The position numbers and the translations under genes were made by a program. DNA of 7,286 bases from Acidobacteriaceae bacterium (GTDB taxonomy: Bacteria; Acidobacteriota; Terriglobia; Bryobacterales; Bryobacteraceae), in assembly GCA_019246575.1 (NCBI GenBank), contig JAFAQG010001032.1:1-7286 (forward strand), given 5' to 3'. The notes beneath the pieces were generated by a model. It saw only the letters and a program-made list of their open reading frames with translations. It was not told the origin of the DNA and made no database searches. Below, piece after piece: positions 4,991-7,286 of the stretch. Positions within the stretch are counted from its first letter, which is position 1; each line of letters starts with the position of its first letter.

Positions 4991-6339
4991 GCAATCGGAC
5001 TCAGATGAAGTTTATTAACTTCGTGTTGGTAATTTCAGCGACGGTAGCAACAGGTGCGGCTCAACAATCCGACCTGCCTGAACTGACGCTTGACGAAGCA
5101 ATTCAGCAGGCGGTTGCAAACAACAGCTCCCTGAAGACCGCTAGTTTGGAGACCGTTCGCGCTAACGATGACCTGGCCTCGAACAGAACCAGGCGTTTTG
5201 CGAACACGCAGGTCATGGCGATCGGCGGCCAGCTATTAACGAAACCATCGGTCACATTTCGGGAAGGGTCGCTGGGGGTCTACCCTGGGACGGGTCCAAT
5301 TCCCGGAACCGATAAAACGATCGACGTCCCGCGAAAACCGGCCGGGTTGGTATCTGCGTCTATTGCCCAGCCACTTTCACAGCAGTACCGAATCCATCTG
5401 CAACTGAAGGCTCTCGGTCTGGGCGTTGAAGCTACACGGCAAGACAAGGAGAAAACACGGTTGGAAGTGATTGACGAGGTTCGCCGCGCGTATTACACCG
5501 TTGTGCAGGCGCAGAGCGCGTTAGACAGCCTCGAAGCGTCACTGCCTTTTTACAAGGAATCGGAGCGGCTTGCGGGCGAGAACTTCAGGCGCGAAACCGT
5601 TCTCGAATCCGATGTCTTAGGCGCCGATGCGCAGCTTATGAAAACAGAAAATGCGGTTAGTGAGGCGGCCGATCAGGTCGCGAATGCCAGCGAAAAATTA
5701 AACGACCTCATGGGCCGTGACGTGCACGTACAATTTCGGGTGAAGGCCATTGCCAACGTCGACGATGAACTGGACACGCCGGCACAACTCGAAGCCATTG
5801 CACTTCGAAACCGGCCGGATCTGAAAAAAGCGAAGTTGCAAGTTCAGCAAGCCGACTACGACGCACGCGCCAAGAAGGCCGAATATATTCCCGATGTGAG
5901 CCTGGCATTCACTTACTTCTCGACAGCGAACTTGCAGAACGCCTTACCAAGTAACATCGCGGTGGCAGGTTTCCAGATGACGTGGGAACCGTGGGACTGG
6001 GGTCGCAAACGGCAAGAATACGCCGAAAAGCGTGTGAAAGAAGAGCAGGCCAAAGTTGCGGTGACCCAGACAGAGCGTTCGGTTGTTCTGCAGGTGCGAA
6101 CTGCCTTGCGGCAATTGGAGAACACGCGCCGGCAACTCGCGTTGACCGAAGCGACCGAACGTGCGTCGCGGCAGAGACTCAAGGAGGTTCAGGAGCAAGT
6201 GAAACAGGAAGCCGTACTAACCAAGGTTCTATTTTCCGCACAGTCGGATCTGGCGTCGGCCGACAGCCGGGAGGAACAGGCGCTCGCGGCATTTTGGCAA
6301 GCCAGGGCGGATTTAAAGAAAGCGATTGGAGAACAATGA
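4987..6339 (+). CDS. TolC-family outer-membrane efflux channel
   Basis: This is a 450-residue outer-membrane factor of usual family length. It forms the trimeric channel through which a tripartite pump exports its substrate. A signal peptide is visible (MSNRTQMKFINFVLVISATVATGAAQ, cleavage near residue 26). Two OEP-type repeats follow. The first begins LTLDEAIQQAVANNSSLKTA (34-53) and contains EVRRAYYTVVQAQSALDSL (164-182). The second begins PAQLEAIALRNRPDLKKAKLQVQQAD (265-290) and contains YIPDVSLAFTYFS, FQMTWEPWDWGRKR (329-342), and long heptad-like helices to the end. A Gly/Pro-rich stretch at about 95-120 probably corresponds to an outer loop or strand-turn region of the barrel. The ATG overlaps the upstream TGA (ATGA), and the stop overlaps the adaptor start, so translation is likely coupled. 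The substrate cannot be read from the sequence. Confidence 0.93.
   Translation: MSNRTQMKFINFVLVISATVATGAAQQSDLPELTLDEAIQQAVANNSSLKTASLETVRANDDLASNRTRRFANTQVMAIGGQLLTKPSVTFREGSLGVYPGTGPIPGTDKTIDVPRKPAGLVSASIAQPLSQQYRIHLQLKALGLGVEATRQDKEKTRLEVIDEVRRAYYTVVQAQSALDSLEASLPFYKESERLAGENFRRETVLESDVLGADAQLMKTENAVSEAADQVANASEKLNDLMGRDVHVQFRVKAIANVDDELDTPAQLEAIALRNRPDLKKAKLQVQQADYDARAKKAEYIPDVSLAFTYFSTANLQNALPSNIAVAGFQMTWEPWDWGRKRQEYAEKRVKEEQAKVAVTQTERSVVLQVRTALRQLENTRRQLALTEATERASRQRLKEVQEQVKQEAVLTKVLFSAQSDLASADSREEQALAAFWQARADLKKAIGEQ
6328..6331 (+). promoter_or_regulatory. ribosome-binding site GGAG before tandem ATGATG
   Basis: GGAG lies 4 nt before ATG 6336 and 7 nt before ATG 6339. The 7-nt spacer is nearer the optimum, so 6339 is chosen as the adaptor start; use of both is possible, and the proteins would differ by one methionine. 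Confidence 0.5.
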
Positions 6340-7286
6340 TGCGTGTCTTAGCAACAGTTTTGTGCATTATCGCCATGGCCGTTCTGGCCGGCTGCGGCAA
6401 AGAGCAGGCGGCTTTGCCCGACTCGGTACCGGTGAAAGTCGAATTGGTATCCACCCAGGAGGTTCGGCCCGCCTGGCGTTATTCGGGTGAGGTTCGGCCG
6501 GATACCGAAGTGCATATGGCATTCAAGGAACCGGGCTATATTGCCGCCCTTCATCAAGTGAGAGGCGCCGACGGGCGCCTGCGCGACATTCAGGTCGGAG
6601 ACGAGATTCCCGCCGGAACCGTGTTAGCGCGCCTGCGACGGAACGATTACGAGGCGACCCTAAACACAGCAATGGGTCAAGAGCAATCCACAACAGGTGC
6701 TCTCCAGGTTTCGCAAGCACAACTTGAGCAAGCCAAAGCCGACCAGATGAAAGCGGATCGGGATTTTGAGCGGGCCCAAGCTTTGTATGCCGCCAAGGCC
6801 ATGACACGTCCGGACTACGACTCGGCAGTAGCGCATCACGATGCTGCAATTGCGGGGGTTCGGGCGGCGATCCGCCAAATCGAGGCGCGAGAGGGACAGT
6901 TGCACGAGGCGCAATCGCAAATTGTCTCCGCGCGAATCGCTGTGGGCGATACAAACCTGGTCGCCCCCATTCCTGGGGTGATCGTCGCCAAACAACTGGA
7001 ACGAGGCGATTTGGTCAACGCCGGCACACTTGCATTCACGCTCGACAACACACGCGTGGTGAAGGTCGATTTCGGAGTTCCGGATAACATGCTCCCCCAT
7101 TTCAAGATGGGAGCCCCGGTTCCGGTTGAGCTCGAAGCGCTGGGGCGGAGCTTCACGGGCCGCGTTACGCAAGTCGCCGCGTCAGCGAATCGCGAGTCCC
7201 GCGTATTCAACATCGAGGTCACTTTGCGGAATGCAGATCGTTCACTGAGAGTGGGCATGATTGCCACCGTCCGCGTTGACCAAGCA
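6339..7286 (+). CDS. RND-type periplasmic adaptor (membrane fusion) lipoprotein, 3' end missing
   Basis: The frame is open from the tandem ATGs at 6336/6339 to the right edge (316 residues seen; the family usually runs to about 350-400). Residues 1-19 are a lipoprotein signal ending in the lipobox LAGC (Cys19). Order: a first beta-barrel/lipoyl half (VKVELVSTQEVRPAWRYSGEV; EVHMAFKEPGYIAAL; VGDEIPAGTVLARLRRNDYEATL), an alpha-helical hairpin (about 115-202, including FERAQALYAAKAMTRPDYDSA), a second lipoyl half (DTNLVAPIPGVIVAKQLERGDLVNAG, 204-229) and a barrel domain (VVKVDFGVPDNMLPHFKMGAPVPVEL; RVFNIEVTLRNADRSLRVGMIATV). Adaptors of this type link an inner-membrane RND transporter to a TolC channel. 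An extra RGADGRLRDIQ stretch lies within the first lipoyl half. The transporter gene is expected next, outside the window. The substrate is not determinable. Confidence 0.92.
   Translation, partial: MRVLATVLCIIAMAVLAGCGKEQAALPDSVPVKVELVSTQEVRPAWRYSGEVRPDTEVHMAFKEPGYIAALHQVRGADGRLRDIQVGDEIPAGTVLARLRRNDYEATLNTAMGQEQSTTGALQVSQAQLEQAKADQMKADRDFERAQALYAAKAMTRPDYDSAVAHHDAAIAGVRAAIRQIEAREGQLHEAQSQIVSARIAVGDTNLVAPIPGVIVAKQLERGDLVNAGTLAFTLDNTRVVKVDFGVPDNMLPHFKMGAPVPVELEALGRSFTGRVTQVAASANRESRVFNIEVTLRNADRSLRVGMIATVRVDQA

Noticed and set aside
6523..7267. Several minus-strand open frames of 143-170 codons opposite the adaptor
   Set aside because: The plus frame encodes an unmistakable RND adaptor with a lipobox through the right edge; the minus frames are shadows of GC-rich coding DNA.

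Overview
The window looks like chromosomal DNA of an Acidobacteriota bacterium, probably of the Solibacter/Bryobacter type. This is inferred from protein style. The left-most protein joins a conserved 'SARLSRFL...LKE...DPNIDAIVRVQARRLSAKL' module to a TolB-like domain and TPRs, a layout common in that phylum. A secreted DUF4136 protein and an acidobacterial-looking RND adaptor with an 'RGADGRLRDIQ' insertion agree. There are no RNA genes, insertion sequences, CRISPR arrays or integration scars.

Layout. (1) Positions 3-1703 (+): a TolB-like/TPR protein whose start lies off the left edge. (2) Positions 1718-2905 (-): two genes reading leftwards, a secreted DUF4136 protein followed by an unrecognised 149-residue protein; the pair converges on gene 1 with only 14 bp between stop codons. 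(3) Positions 2906-3125: a divergent control region of about 220 bp. It holds three CGTAA half-sites spaced about one helical turn apart, the last inside a perfect 17-bp inverted repeat, then a GGAGG ribosome-binding site and a possible 12-codon leader ORF. (4) From 3126 to the right edge (+): a tightly packed operon of four genes: a DedA-family membrane protein fused to a rhodanese domain, a secreted protein that may have a START-like fold, a TolC-family outer-membrane channel, and a lipoprotein periplasmic adaptor (HlyD/RND membrane-fusion type) cut by the right edge.

The last two genes are the outer and periplasmic parts of a tripartite efflux pump. The inner-membrane RND transporter is expected just beyond the right edge. 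The unusual part is the pair of envelope genes at the head of the operon, which are not standard pump components. They suggest that the pump is linked to a lipid- or redox/sulfur-related envelope function, though the sequence does not show which. Start codons were re-chosen where Shine-Dalgarno spacing or a signal peptide favoured a different codon.
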